Shown here: positions 24,678-33,876 of the stretch, piece by piece
Layout: each line of letters opens with the position of its first letter
Numbering within the stretch: position 1 is the first letter of the stretch
The notes under the pieces: model-generated
The model's input: the letters and a program-made list of their open reading frames with translations, nothing else
The model's database searches: none
Told to the model about the DNA's origin: nothing
DNA from: Amazonocrinis nigriterrae CENA67
Lineage (GTDB): Bacteria > Cyanobacteriota > Cyanobacteriia > Cyanobacteriales > Nostocaceae
DNA: 64,000 bases
Reading direction: 5' to 3'
Assembly (NCBI RefSeq): GCF_016056305.1
Contig: NZ_JAECZC010000005.1
Coordinates: 60,176 to 124,175, forward strand
Made by a program: the position numbers and the translations under genes

Positions 24678-27350
24678 ATGTCAATTATTGTTGGTACTGC
24701 TAACGATGATTTTTTGTTGGGTACTAGTAATGACGATCAGATTTTTGGTCGTGGAGGCAACGACAATATTTCCGCTGGTCTTGGAAATGACGCAATCGAT
24801 GGTGGACTGGGTAACGACACGTTGGCTGGTGATGGTGGCGATGATACATTTAAGGGCAGTCGAGGAAACGACAGCATTGATGGTGGAGATGGCATTGATA
24901 CAGCAGACTACAGTAACCTGGGTAAAAGCATCACCCTCTCAGGAGTAGGGACAGTTACCAAAGCTGGCGGACTCGGAACAGACACAGTTTTTAAAGTAGA
25001 AACAGTGATTGCTGATGCCAGTGTTGCCAACAACACTATAGATGCTTCCCAATCTTTGCCTGGAGTAGCTGCCGTTGCTGACCTAGAAGCCCAAACTATC
25101 TCTGCCCTCAATGTTCCTGGTCTGGGAGATTTAACATTTAATGTCATCAACTTTGACAATGTTATTGGCACAGTTAACGATGACACCCTTAAGGGCGACG
25201 GGCAAAAGAACCAATTATCTGGTCTGGCTGGCGATGACCTGATTGATGGTAGAGGTGGCAGCGACAATATTGACGGTGGAGAAGGCAATGACACGTTGAT
25301 AGGTGGTGCAGGCGATGACACCTTTAAGGGTGGTCAGGGCAACGACAATATTGATGGTGGTGATGGCACGGATACTGTAGACTACAGCAAATTAGGTAAA
25401 GCCATTACTCTCTCAGGAGTAGGGACAGTTACCAAAGCTGGCGGACTCGGAACAGACACAGTTTTTAAAGTAGAAACAGTGATTGCTGATGCCAGTGTTG
25501 TCAACAACACTATAGATGCTTCCCAATCTTTGCCTGGAGTAGCTGCCGTTGCTGACTTAGAAGCCCAAACTATCTCTGCCCTCAATGTTCCTGGTCTGGG
25601 AGATTTAAAATTTAATGTAGTCAACTTTGACAATGTTATTGGCACAGTTAACGATGACACCCTTAAGGGCGACGGGCAAAAGAATCAATTAACTGGTCTG
25701 GCTGGCGATGACCTGATTGATGGTAGAGGTGGCAACGACAATATTGACGGTGGAGAAGGCAATGACACATTGATAGGTGGTGCAGGTGATGACACCTTTA
25801 AGGGTGGTCAGGGTAACGACAGCATTGATGGTGGAGTTGGCACGGATACTGTAGACTACGGCAAACTAGGCCAAACCATTACTCTCTCAGGAGTAGGGAC
25901 AGTTACTAAAGCTGGTGGATTAGGGGAAGACACACTCTTTAAAGTAGAAAAGATCATTGCCGATGCTAATGTTGCCAACAACACAATAGATGCATCTCAA
26001 TCTTTGCCTGGTGTATCTATCACTGTTAACCTAAAAAGCCAAACTTTAGCTGCCAATAACGTTCCTGATTTGGGTACATTGGCATTTACTGTAGTTAACT
26101 TTGACGATGTGATTGGCACAAATGAAGGTGATAGCATTGCTGGTGATAACCAAAGTAATAAATTAACTGGTAATGGTGGCGATGACACATTTAAGGGCAG
26201 TCGAGGAAACGACAGCATTGATGGTGGAGATGGCATTGATACTGTAGATTACAGCAACTTGGGTAAAAGCATCACTCTATCAGGTGTAGGGACAATTACC
26301 AAAGCTGGCGGATTTGGCAAAGACCAAGTATTTAAAGTAGAAACAGTGATTGCTGATGCCAGTGTTGGTAACAACATTATAGATGCTTCTCAATCTTTGT
26401 CTGGGGTAGCTGCTGTTGCTGACCTAGAAGCCCAAACTATCTCTGCCCTCAATGTTCCTGGTCTGGGAAATTTAACATTTAATGTCATCAACTTTGACAA
26501 TGTTATCGGCACAATTAACGATGACACCCTTAAGGGCGATGCTCGAAATAATCAATTATCTGGTCTGGCTGGCAATGACCTGATTAATGGTAGAGATGGC
26601 AATGATCTGATTGACGGTGGACTGGGCAATGACACATTGATAGGTGGTGCAGGTGATGACACCTTCAAGGGCAGTAGGGGCAACGACAATATTGATGGTG
26701 GTAATGGCATTGATACTGTAGACTACAGCAAATTAGGTAAAGCCATTACCCTCTCAGGCGTAGGGAAAATAACCAAAGCTGGCGGCTTCGGAACAGACAC
26801 AGTTTTTAAAGTAGAAACTGTTATTGCTGATGCTAGTGTTGCTAATAACACCATAGATGCTTCCCAATCTGTTACTGGTGTATCTGTCACCGCTAACTTA
26901 CAAGAGCAAACTATCTCTGCCAATGACGTTCCTAATCTAGGGACAATCACATTTAATGTACTCAACTTTGATAATCTCATCGGCACAAATGAAGGTGACA
27001 GCATTACAGGCGATAGCCAAAATAACCGATTAGAAGGTAGAGATGGTAATGACACCATCTCCGGTGGCTTTGGCAATGACTCCATCATCGGAGGACTAGG
27101 CGACGATGTTCTTACAGGTGGCTTTGGTGCAGATAAGTTTATCTTCAACAGCCTTGATGATGCCCTTGATACCATCACAGATTACAACTTTGGTCAAAAC
27201 GACGTAATCCAAATTTCTAAAGTAGGGTTTGGTACTACTAGCCTCAGCGACTTTTCCTACGACAACACTAGCGGTAACTTGTCTTTCCAAGGAACTCAAT
27301 TTGCCTTAATTGAAAATCTCTCAGCCAATCTCAGTATTCAGTTAGTCTAA
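24678..27350 (+). CDS. RTX (haemolysin-type Ca2+-binding) repeat protein
   Basis: The protein has 890 residues. It is built of GGxGxDxxx nonapeptide repeats alternating with a longer module (LGKSITLSGVGT...FKVETVIADAS...IDASQSLPGV...NFDNVIGT). Five module copies begin at residues 55, 213, 371, 502 and 660; the spacing is 158 residues except one of 131. The C-terminus (LDTITDYNFGQNDVIQISKVG) is the usual RTX end. RTX proteins are exported unfolded by type I secretion through a C-terminal signal and fold on calcium outside the cell. There is no N-terminal signal peptide, as expected. No enzymatic domain is visible. DNA identity between modules is high, so amplification is recent. Confidence 0.93.
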   Translation: MSIIVGTANDDFLLGTSNDDQIFGRGGNDNISAGLGNDAIDGGLGNDTLAGDGGDDTFKGSRGNDSIDGGDGIDTADYSNLGKSITLSGVGTVTKAGGLGTDTVFKVETVIADASVANNTIDASQSLPGVAAVADLEAQTISALNVPGLGDLTFNVINFDNVIGTVNDDTLKGDGQKNQLSGLAGDDLIDGRGGSDNIDGGEGNDTLIGGAGDDTFKGGQGNDNIDGGDGTDTVDYSKLGKAITLSGVGTVTKAGGLGTDTVFKVETVIADASVVNNTIDASQSLPGVAAVADLEAQTISALNVPGLGDLKFNVVNFDNVIGTVNDDTLKGDGQKNQLTGLAGDDLIDGRGGNDNIDGGEGNDTLIGGAGDDTFKGGQGNDSIDGGVGTDTVDYGKLGQTITLSGVGTVTKAGGLGEDTLFKVEKIIADANVANNTIDASQSLPGVSITVNLKSQTLAANNVPDLGTLAFTVVNFDDVIGTNEGDSIAGDNQSNKLTGNGGDDTFKGSRGNDSIDGGDGIDTVDYSNLGKSITLSGVGTITKAGGFGKDQVFKVETVIADASVGNNIIDASQSLSGVAAVADLEAQTISALNVPGLGNLTFNVINFDNVIGTINDDTLKGDARNNQLSGLAGNDLINGRDGNDLIDGGLGNDTLIGGAGDDTFKGSRGNDNIDGGNGIDTVDYSKLGKAITLSGVGKITKAGGFGTDTVFKVETVIADASVANNTIDASQSVTGVSVTANLQEQTISANDVPNLGTITFNVLNFDNLIGTNEGDSITGDSQNNRLEGRDGNDTISGGFGNDSIIGGLGDDVLTGGFGADKFIFNSLDDALDTITDYNFGQNDVIQISKVGFGTTSLSDFSYDNTSGNLSFQGTQFALIENLSANLSIQLV
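24840..27000. repeat. Five tandem modules of about 474 bases in the RTX gene
   Basis: Module starts at bases 24840, 25314, 25788, 26181 and 26655 give periods of 474, 474, 393 and 474. Long stretches are nearly identical between neighbours, for example the run encoding the VETVIADASV and DASQSLPGV region. Confidence 0.9.
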
Positions 27351-27704
27351 AAGTTAGTCTAAAAACTACTAATACGACTCACCATTGCATAACAACTTAA
27401 ATCTTTTTACGGTTTTTTCTATAAGTACTTGGCTAGTAGTTCCTAATCATGAATTTAGGGTGGTATAAATACAAGTAATTGTATTTGTAATCATAGAGAG
27501 ACGTTGTGTTGTAAAAAAATAGGTGGCGCTGGTAAAAGTATGAATTTCTCAACTTTGACCAGCTAACCATCAAAAAAGTTTTGCAACACAAATGTTGAAC
27601 ACGGCAGTTGCTTAAATCTATCAAATAGAGCGATATACTGCCTCATTTTTGGTAAATAATTCTGACATATTGATGTTATTCTACGAAATTAAGGAGTAAG
27701 TTTT
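27351..27704. other. Intergenic region before the second PEP-CTERM gene
   Basis: AT-rich, with no supported gene. AAGGAG at 27691-27696 is the ribosome binding site of the next gene. Confidence 0.5.
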
Positions 27705-28526
27705 GTGGCAGTGATGAGTAATCGATTCTTCAAGTTTTCCGCCAAATATTTGCCAGTAATTACAGCTTTCATAACAGTTATTCCATTACCAGTTAAAGCA
27801 GCTACATTTTTTGTAAGTGAACGCGCTGCTTTGGGAGGTAATGATGAAGTTAATTGGGTAAGTTTAGGTAAAGTATTCAATCCCGTCGCTTCTGACTATT
27901 CTGCTTTTTTACCTAACTCTTTTTCAGCAATATCTCAAGGTGGTTTAGGGTTGGATGTAAATATAGCTCCAACTAATAATCCTCAGATTACTCCACCGTT
28001 TGTCTTCCAAACTTTACCTCCTCCTGGTATTCGGACTAACTTCGCTAATGGTGATTTTATTCTCTTTGGAGGTATAAATCCAACAGGTTTTCAACCTCTT
28101 CCTGAAGGTGCTCCTGATCCTCGTACTCAGGGAAATGGAGGGCCTTTTACTATCAGTTTTGCCCAGCCTGTTTTTGGTGCTGGTACTCAGATAGCTGTAG
28201 ACATTAGTAATTTACAAGTTGAAACTTTTATCAGCGCTTTTGATAAGGCCAATAACTTGTTGGGTGCTTTCTCAGTTCTAAGTACTTCATCCCTAGCATT
28301 AGATAATTCGGCAGTATTTTTGGGGGTTCGTAGTGACACTCCAAACATCTCGCGGCTCGTTTTTAGCAGCTCTTATCCACAATACGGCTTAGCGATTAAT
28401 CAGGTAAGCATTCTTGCAGTTCCTGAGCCAACTGATACCTTGGCAATATTAGCTTTTGGTGTTTCAGGTGTTGTTTTTAAACTACGCCGACGCACTTTAC
28501 ATTTGCACGGTATCGAAATATCTTGA
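27705..28526 (+). CDS. Secreted PEP-CTERM protein
   Basis: The protein has 273 residues. It has a signal peptide (FKFSAKYLPVITAFITVIPL, cleaved near VKAATFF) and an unrecognised beta-rich domain of about 200 residues (GGINPTGFQPLPEGAPDPRTQGNGGPFTISFAQPVFGAG, given here as a region). The C-terminal sorting signal is VPEPTDTLA, a hydrophobic stretch, and KLRRR. I chose the GTG at 27705 because AAGGAG is 8 bases upstream; an ATG at 27714 would be 17 bases away. The protein should be exported and handled by an exosortase. It follows the RTX gene on the same strand, so this may be a small extracellular-matrix locus. Confidence 0.83.
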   Translation: MAVMSNRFFKFSAKYLPVITAFITVIPLPVKAATFFVSERAALGGNDEVNWVSLGKVFNPVASDYSAFLPNSFSAISQGGLGLDVNIAPTNNPQITPPFVFQTLPPPGIRTNFANGDFILFGGINPTGFQPLPEGAPDPRTQGNGGPFTISFAQPVFGAGTQIAVDISNLQVETFISAFDKANNLLGAFSVLSTSSLALDNSAVFLGVRSDTPNISRLVFSSSYPQYGLAINQVSILAVPEPTDTLAILAFGVSGVVFKLRRRTLHLHGIEIS

Positions 28527-28858
28527 ATTTCAAAGGTATATCTACACCATTAGTAGATTGTTTAACGATTATTAATAAAATAATCAATCTACTATTTAGA
28601 TTTTAGAAAGTGTATGACTTTTTTGAAAAATCAGTATTTATGCAAATTTCATGTGAATATGTATAGAAAAATTCTAGTACAAAAATTTTGTATGCAGAAA
28701 TTTTAAAATTTTATTTTCTGTGGATATTCACAAACAATTGATATAAGCTTAAACAGTTTAATTCTAGTTAAGCAAATAAGTTAGAGTTTCGTAAATACTC
28801 AAACTTATGTAAGTACATCAAATCTAGATAAATGTTGTAATTAGCGAAATTCAACTAA
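28527..28858. other. AT-rich intergenic stretch
   Basis: No gene or recognised repeat. Very AT-rich, upstream of a small membrane-protein frame. Confidence 0.45.
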
Positions 28859-29032
28859 ATGTCATACAAAGAATTAGAAAATATCATAGACGCTAAGATA
28901 AAAAAAGCTATACGGAAGCATGAGATGATAGTTGCTTTCATTAGTAGTATCATTGGCTTGATTTTTATAATGGGTTTGTTCCATGCTATTTTGCTCAACC
29001 AGGCTCAAATTAAAGCACTTTGCTTGAACTGA
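28859..29032 (+). CDS. Small membrane protein, 57 residues
   Basis: A short frame opens with ATG at 28859 (SYKELENIIDAKIKKAI) and has a charged amphipathic start. One membrane helix (MIVAFISSIIGLIFIMGLF region, ~23-42) follows, with a short tail ending in ALCLN. Codon use and the helix-then-membrane layout look like a real cyanobacterial small protein. No family is recognised. The upstream sequence has no strong ribosome binding site (TTCAACTAA), which lowers confidence. Confidence 0.4.
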   Translation: MSYKELENIIDAKIKKAIRKHEMIVAFISSIIGLIFIMGLFHAILLNQAQIKALCLN

Positions 29033-29133
29033 CTACTGGTTGCGTTCAATGGGTTTTTATGATCAAGCGTTCCCTGATGTCGATCAAACTCATTTAAGTT
29101 ACACATAATTTTTTCTAAAAGGGAATTGCACCT

Positions 29134-30354
29134 ATGGAGAGTAAAAATAATAGCAGAGCTATATTAGTCTTGTTTTTGACTGTATTTATAGACTTGCTTG
29201 GCTTTGGAATTATCCTGCCGATACTACCTTTGTATGCTGAGCAATTCGGCGCAAAACCTAATGAAGCGACTCTACTGATAGCTATTTATTCTTTGATGCA
29301 GTTTTTATTTGCCCCATTGTGGGGTAGCTTTAGCGATCGCTACGGTCGCCGTCCAATTTTATTACTCACCTTATCAGGTTCTGTAATTGCATACATAGGG
29401 TTAGGCATTGCCAACTCATTATGGGTTTTGTTTATTGTTCGTAGTCTTGCCGGAATGATGGCAGGGAATATTGCCACTGCTCAAGCGTACATAGCAGATA
29501 TTACCACGCCCACTAATCGAGCTCGTGGCATGGGCATAATTGGGGCAGCTTTTGGTCTTGGCTTCATTCTCGGCCCAGCTATTGGAGGTATTCTGACAGG
29601 GCCTGATCTGGACAAAGCTAACTTCCATCTACCGGCGTTGTTCGCAGCTGGATTATCTTTATTGGCTTTGCTTTGTGCTTTAACGTTACTTCCAGAATCA
29701 CTAAATTCTGAGACTAAAGCCAAAATCCAAGCTCATCGATACCATCAGCGAAGGCTGAGCTTGCTTGATCTGTCACAGCGCCCACAGTTCTGTATGCTTG
29801 TTGGTATCTATTTTTTAGTGACCTTTGCTGTTGCGGCTATGGACTCTACATTGGCTTTATGGTCTAAGCAGCAATTAAACTGGGGCCCTCAACAAACTAG
29901 TTATCTTTTTGCCTTCATGGGCATTGTCAGCACAATCGTTCAAGGAGGACTCATCGGATTCCTCAAGAAACACTTAGGTGAAATCAAGTTACTTACCTTG
30001 GGGATATCAGCATTAGGTTTAGGATTACTGCTAATTGGATTCTCACAAAGCTTAATTTTATTGTTAGTGGCTACGACGCTTGTAGCATGGGGAATTAGTG
30101 TCAGCCAACCAATATTAAACAGCGTGATTTCTCAAATCACAGCCCCAGAAGAACAAGGACAAATATTAGGAATTGCTAGTTCTTGCTCTGCGTTGGCACG
30201 AATTGGAGGGCCAACGTGGGCAGGGGCTAGTTTTATGAAATTTGGAAGTTCCGCTCCTTTTTTGAGTGGTTCTTTAATAATGCTGGTAGCTTTAACTCTG
30301 AGTTGGCGAGTGACTAAAAACGCATCTGAACCAAAGCCAGAACGTATAGTCTGA
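29134..30354 (+). CDS. MFS efflux transporter (TetA-like drug:H+ antiporter type)
   Basis: The protein has 406 residues and 12 predicted membrane helices. It has the motif-A loop SDRYGRRPILLL between helices 2 and 3. The antiporter motif C is GLGFILGPAIGGIL in helix 5. The opening FLTVFIDLLGFGIILPILPLYAE is typical of the TetA/multidrug group. It would sit in the plasma membrane and export a small molecule against protons; the substrate is unknown. A MITE-like element lies 24 bases after the stop, and the next gene follows on the same strand. Confidence 0.9.
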   Translation: MESKNNSRAILVLFLTVFIDLLGFGIILPILPLYAEQFGAKPNEATLLIAIYSLMQFLFAPLWGSFSDRYGRRPILLLTLSGSVIAYIGLGIANSLWVLFIVRSLAGMMAGNIATAQAYIADITTPTNRARGMGIIGAAFGLGFILGPAIGGILTGPDLDKANFHLPALFAAGLSLLALLCALTLLPESLNSETKAKIQAHRYHQRRLSLLDLSQRPQFCMLVGIYFLVTFAVAAMDSTLALWSKQQLNWGPQQTSYLFAFMGIVSTIVQGGLIGFLKKHLGEIKLLTLGISALGLGLLLIGFSQSLILLLVATTLVAWGISVSQPILNSVISQITAPEEQGQILGIASSCSALARIGGPTWAGASFMKFGSSAPFLSGSLIMLVALTLSWRVTKNASEPKPERIV

Positions 30355-30377
30355 AAATCCTGCTTTGAATTACGAAT

Positions 30378-30460
30378 AGGACTTACGCAAAAATTGCTCC
30401 TAAGCTTAATTTATCGAACCGCCAAGAGCGCCAATAATTCGTAGAGTGTGCGTAAGTCCT
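30378..30460. mobile_element. MITE-like element, copy 3, ends AGGACTTACGCA/TGCGTAAGTCCT
   Basis: The shortest copy, 83 bases, has perfect 12-base ends. The interior is not related to copies 1 and 2 beyond the ends. It is flanked by TA on both sides if the end is read as GGACTTACGCA, which would fit a TA-targeting element; copies 1 and 2 do not show this on the right side. Confidence 0.75.
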
Positions 30461-30518
30461 ATAAGAGTTTCAGAGAGTTATTGCATAAATCTTAACGAAT
30501 TACGAATTACGAATTAGT

Positions 30519-31496
30519 ATGACAGGTCGCCGAGTATTGTTTCTAGGCATTATTGTCAGCATTCTCCTCACCTACGCAATTTGGTTGGGTGGGAGCATTC
30601 CTGCAAGCATCACCAAACTTCCTGACCAAGGATTAAGTTGGTATTATTGGAAGCTTCCCAACCCGACCTTTTGGAGCCGAACGACGGCTTGGGGCATGTA
30701 CCTTGGACATCAGTTGAGTATCTGGGCGTGTATCTGGTGGGCGCAGCAAATGCAGCTGAAATACAAAACAGCGTTGCACCCCATTAATTACCTGATGCTT
30801 GCTATTAATGGTGTATTCATCGCTTTACATTTTCTCCAGACCTATATTTGGTACGATGCTCTGGCTCAAGATACCTCAATTTGGGCTTCCCAAGGTGCGG
30901 TTGTATTTCTATTAGTCTTCGTACTGATTTTGGAAACGCCTCGACGTGGGCTATTTTTTGGTAATTCTGTTCGATTCCATCAACAGTTTTTGCGAATTAT
31001 CAAGCTGTACCACGGCTACTTTTTCTCCTTCGCCGCGATCTACACCTTTTGGTATCATCCAATGGAAGCGACTTTGGGGCACTTAATTGGTTTTTTCTAT
31101 ATGTTCTTGCTGCTGCTGCAATCGTCGTTGATCTTTAACCGCACTCATGTAAACCGTTGGTGGACATTCACTTTGGAAATTACGGTGCTTTTACATAGTG
31201 TAGTTGTGTCATGGATGCTAGGACAGAGCAAGTGGCCAACATTTCTCTTTGGTTTTCTTGGTATTCTTGTACTTACCCAGCTCCACGGTCTGCCTGTAGG
31301 TATCACGATGAAACGTACTATCTATGGAGCCTTTTTAGTGAGTGTACTGGCCGTTTATGGACTGACTGAACGTGGCTTGGGCAGAATTTACGAAGTAACT
31401 TATATCCCTCTAATTGAGTTTGGGCTGGTTGGCGCGATTTACTTAATCTTCTTACTCATCTTATGGACAATTTCCCGTTTACCTGTCAAGACGTAA
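30519..31496 (+). CDS. Polytopic membrane protein of unknown function
   Basis: The protein has 325 residues and about nine membrane helices. It has many Trp, His and Tyr residues in or near the helices (WWAQQM, LHFLQTYIWY, IIKLYHGYFFSF, IYTFWYHPMEATLGHLIGFF, FNRTHVNRWWTF). The repeated histidines suggest a metal or haem site, or a membrane desaturase/hydroxylase-like activity, but no complete known motif is present. No family is recognised. It follows the MFS gene by 164 bases with an inserted MITE, so co-transcription is uncertain. Confidence 0.7.
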   Translation: MTGRRVLFLGIIVSILLTYAIWLGGSIPASITKLPDQGLSWYYWKLPNPTFWSRTTAWGMYLGHQLSIWACIWWAQQMQLKYKTALHPINYLMLAINGVFIALHFLQTYIWYDALAQDTSIWASQGAVVFLLVFVLILETPRRGLFFGNSVRFHQQFLRIIKLYHGYFFSFAAIYTFWYHPMEATLGHLIGFFYMFLLLLQSSLIFNRTHVNRWWTFTLEITVLLHSVVVSWMLGQSKWPTFLFGFLGILVLTQLHGLPVGITMKRTIYGAFLVSVLAVYGLTERGLGRIYEVTYIPLIEFGLVGAIYLIFLLILWTISRLPVKT

Positions 31497-31519
31497 TCTC
31501 ATGCCAGTTCAAATAACTG

Positions 31520-31897
31520 TTATGAAAAGAAATGTTGTTTGATTACGTCTAGGCGTGAACAGTTCCAATAATCGATATGGGAGACAATCAAATTATCAGA
31601 GTTGAGACTTAATTCACTCCAGCCAGATATAGAGATACGTGGTTTCCAAGGTAAGGGTGTATTCCAACTGAGTGTCCACTCGGTTTTAATTTTGTCTTGC
31701 AAGCGTTGAATATCGTGCAAATCCATTTTGGGATTTATAAAGAAAGTTTGAATGAAATTAATCATCTGCTTGTAACGTTCAACGCCACGAAATTTATTTA
31801 GCGGGTCTTGAAAATAAACATCTGGAGCGTAAATACTGTACGTTTGATTCCTGGGAAATCTTTGATAGTCTTGTTTGAGGATTTCAATAATATCCAT
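31520..31897 (-). CDS. DUF2358-family protein (NTF2-like fold)
   Basis: The protein has 125 residues from the ATG at 31897; the frame is open 10 codons further, to 31927, but those codons look non-coding. It reads IIEILKQDYQRFPRNQTYSIYAPDVYFQDPLNKFRG near the start and WTLSWNTPLPWKPRISISGWSEL later. That pattern matches the DUF2358 family of cyanobacteria and plastids, a SnoaL/NTF2-like cone fold. The function is unknown. The gene is convergent with the membrane protein gene before it. Confidence 0.8.
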   Translation of the reverse strand: MDIIEILKQDYQRFPRNQTYSIYAPDVYFQDPLNKFRGVERYKQMINFIQTFFINPKMDLHDIQRLQDKIKTEWTLSWNTPLPWKPRISISGWSELSLNSDNLIVSHIDYWNCSRLDVIKQHFFS

Positions 31898-31957
31898 AAT
31901 GCATAGACATATTAAGTAGGTGGACATAGTTTTTGAAAGTGCTGAGTGCTGAGTGAA

Positions 31958-32045
31958 GAGCAGGGGAGCAGGGGAGCAGGGGAGCAGGGGAGAACTTCTG
32001 ACAACTGACCACTAACAACTGACAACTGACCACTAACAACTAACT
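31958..32045. repeat. GGGGAGCAGG and CAACTGAC tandem repeats
   Basis: Four GGGGAGCA units (about 31961-31992) are followed by ACTGACCACTAACAACTGAC units. This is intergenic between two minus-strand genes and belongs to the short tandem repeat class. Confidence 0.8.
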
Positions 32046-32057
32046 CCTACTTTTTAC

Positions 32058-32633
32058 TTAGCGGTTCAAATCTATTTGATTCCACAGTCGTTCTAATTGT
32101 CGTCGCCAAGCTGCTAGCACTTCTTCTCTATCTTGCGAAGTTTGGTTGAGTTCACCCATCAATCCTTCTGCATAATAGCGTTCTAGGTTTTGCATAGTAG
32201 CCTCTAGGGTTTGTCCTTGCTGTTTTGCGGCTAGGACAATTTGCCGGATACGATTTTCGATTAGTCGATTGAAGACATTATCTAAACCAGCCTCATGTAG
32301 AGATACAAGTCTGGCGATCGCACTGGTAAAATCTGCCTTGACCAAAGTGCCGTTATTATGCTGAAATACTCCCCAAACTACGTTTTCATACAAAGCGTAG
32401 CGTACTTCCTGAGTTTCATCAAAGTTAGCTTCTAAAAACTCGCCTAAAAACTGTTGGGCTTGTTGAATTGGCATGATCGGTAGTAAAATTCTTAGCCAAG
32501 AATGATCATCGGCAAGCAGTACTAACAGCCGAAAATTATCAGTGTCTACTTGCCATGAACTGGGAGCGATCGCTTGCACAGGATCTGTACCAAATAATTC
32601 TCTGAGCGTAACCGTAATTTCTTCAGGTGTCAT
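32058..32633 (-). CDS. Conserved cyanobacterial protein of unknown function
   Basis: The protein has 191 residues and is soluble. The first half (GTDPVQAIAPSSWQVDTDNFRLLVLLADDHSWLRILLPI) resembles a small alpha/beta chaperone-like fold with a helix pair (IQQAQQFLGEFLEANFD). The second half is helical (IENRIRQIVLAAKQQGQTLEATMQNLERYY), ending with WRRQLERLWNQIDLNR. I do not recognise a named family. There is no signal peptide or membrane segment. Upstream is a run of GGGGATGAGGGAGATGA repeats. Confidence 0.7.
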   Translation of the reverse strand: MTPEEITVTLRELFGTDPVQAIAPSSWQVDTDNFRLLVLLADDHSWLRILLPIMPIQQAQQFLGEFLEANFDETQEVRYALYENVVWGVFQHNNGTLVKADFTSAIARLVSLHEAGLDNVFNRLIENRIRQIVLAAKQQGQTLEATMQNLERYYAEGLMGELNQTSQDREEVLAAWRRQLERLWNQIDLNR

Positions 32634-32951
32634 AGTCTGTTTTTAACTTGAGCCTCCATAGCAATCCTAAATCATTCGTGATACCGAGTTGTATTCACTG
32701 GGGAAGATGAGGGGGATGAGGGAGATGAGGGGGATGAGGGAGATGAGAGAGATGTTACTTCCCCATCTGTCAACACAACTTGATATGAACAATAAGATTC
32801 TGGAATTCAACCACACTCTTTGATTCTGTGGGGAATGGCAATTTGCCAAAATAGAGGTGTAGGCTAGAATAACAAGGCTTCCAGCATAGCTTGATTGCAC
32901 GCATTCAAGAGCAAGGGTCGGCTGGTTTGAAAAAATGAAGAGGTCGGGAGT
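32634..32951. other. Intergenic region with a purine-rich tandem repeat
   Basis: GATGAGGGGGATGAGGGA units at about 32704-32752 lie in the promoter region between divergent genes. No gene is supported. Confidence 0.6.
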
Positions 32952-33275
32952 ATGGACAGCAACAACTGGTTGCAGCAGCTAATGATACTTGGTATTGGCA
33001 CAACGTCTTTGGTAGCAGAAAAACTGCGAGAAGTCAGCGATGAATTGGTCAAGGACGGTAAGCTGAATCCTGAGCAAGCTAAGGCAGTGATGGATGATGT
33101 TGTACAGCAGTTAAAATCTGAGCAAGGAAATTGGGAAGTCCAAATGCAAAGGCAAATGCGAAACATGATGCAGGATTTGGGCGTGGCCCGTCAGTCTGAG
33201 GTGGATGAACTGCGGGGTAGAATTGACCGTTTAGAGCGTCAAGTGCGTGATTTGGAAAATAAGCTTTGGCGTTAG
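32952..33275 (+). CDS. Phasin-like coiled-coil protein
   Basis: The protein has 107 residues. It has an N-terminal hydrophobic helix (WLQQLMILGIGTTSLVAEKL), a middle part with DELVKDGKLNPEQAKAVMDDVVQQL, and a C-terminal heptad coiled coil (VDELRGRIDRLERQVRDLENKL). This layout is like the PhaF/phasin-related proteins that coat polyhydroxyalkanoate granules and similar small cyanobacterial proteins. No PHA gene is nearby, so the role is unproven. A GA-rich ribosome binding site precedes the ATG. Confidence 0.72.
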   Translation: MDSNNWLQQLMILGIGTTSLVAEKLREVSDELVKDGKLNPEQAKAVMDDVVQQLKSEQGNWEVQMQRQMRNMMQDLGVARQSEVDELRGRIDRLERQVRDLENKLWR

Positions 33276-33353
33276 GATGTCCTTTCTGATTTAAACTAAT
33301 TGTGTCCTGTTGGTATTCTTATTGTCAGATTACCTCAGTAGGGAGGACTGATT

Positions 33354-33875
33354 TTGAAAACGATTTTACTCAGCGTGGGTTTCATGCTGGTGTGTGTTTT
33401 AGTTTTAGTATTGGCACAAGTTGGCAGTAAACAGGATGCCATTGCTGCTGATTTGACTGAAACTACACCAGCAGCATCCACTACTGTTACTGAAAACAAT
33501 ACCTTAATTGCGAGCAAGCCTATGTCTGATGCCAATGTGGTAACTACCTCCTCTGGACTCCAATACAAAGACTTACAAGAGGGAACAGGGGAGACTCCTA
33601 AAACAGGACAAACGGTAACTGTTCACTACACCGGCACTTTGGTAGATGGTAAAAAGTTTGATAGTTCCCGCGATCGCGGTCAACCTTTCCAGTTTAAAAT
33701 CGGTGTCGGACAAGTAATCAAAGGTTGGGACGAAGGAGTCGGCACTATGAAGGTAGGCGGCCGTCGTGAGTTAATCATTCCACCAGAGTTAGGTTATGGT
33801 GCCCGTGGTGCTGGTGGTGTCATTCCACCCAACGCTACCCTGATTTTTGATGTGGAATTACTAGGGACGAAGTAG
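33354..33875 (+). CDS. FKBP-type peptidyl-prolyl cis-trans isomerase, exported
   Basis: The protein has 173 residues. An N-terminal hydrophobic segment ([18 protein letters not shown]) suggests export to the periplasm or thylakoid lumen. A Thr/Ala linker is followed by an FKBP domain from ~residue 65: [33 protein letters not shown], and [24 protein letters not shown], with the active-site aromatics kept. I accept the TTG start at 33354 because GGAGG lies 7 bases upstream at 33342-33346; the next ATG is inside the hydrophobic segment. It catalyses prolyl isomerisation during folding of exported proteins. Confidence 0.92.
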   Translation: MKTILLSVGFMLVCVLVLVLAQVGSKQDAIAADLTETTPAASTTVTENNTLIASKPMSDANVVTTSSGLQYKDLQEGTGETPKTGQTVTVHYTGTLVDGKKFDSSRDRGQPFQFKIGVGQVIKGWDEGVGTMKVGGRRELIIPPELGYGARGAGGVIPPNATLIFDVELLGTK

Positions 33876-33876
33876 A

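Noticed and set aside
26723..27178. 151-codon minus-strand frame in the RTX gene, and similar ones at 24908, 25382 and 25997
   Set aside because: All are shadows of the RTX modules and repeat with the same period.
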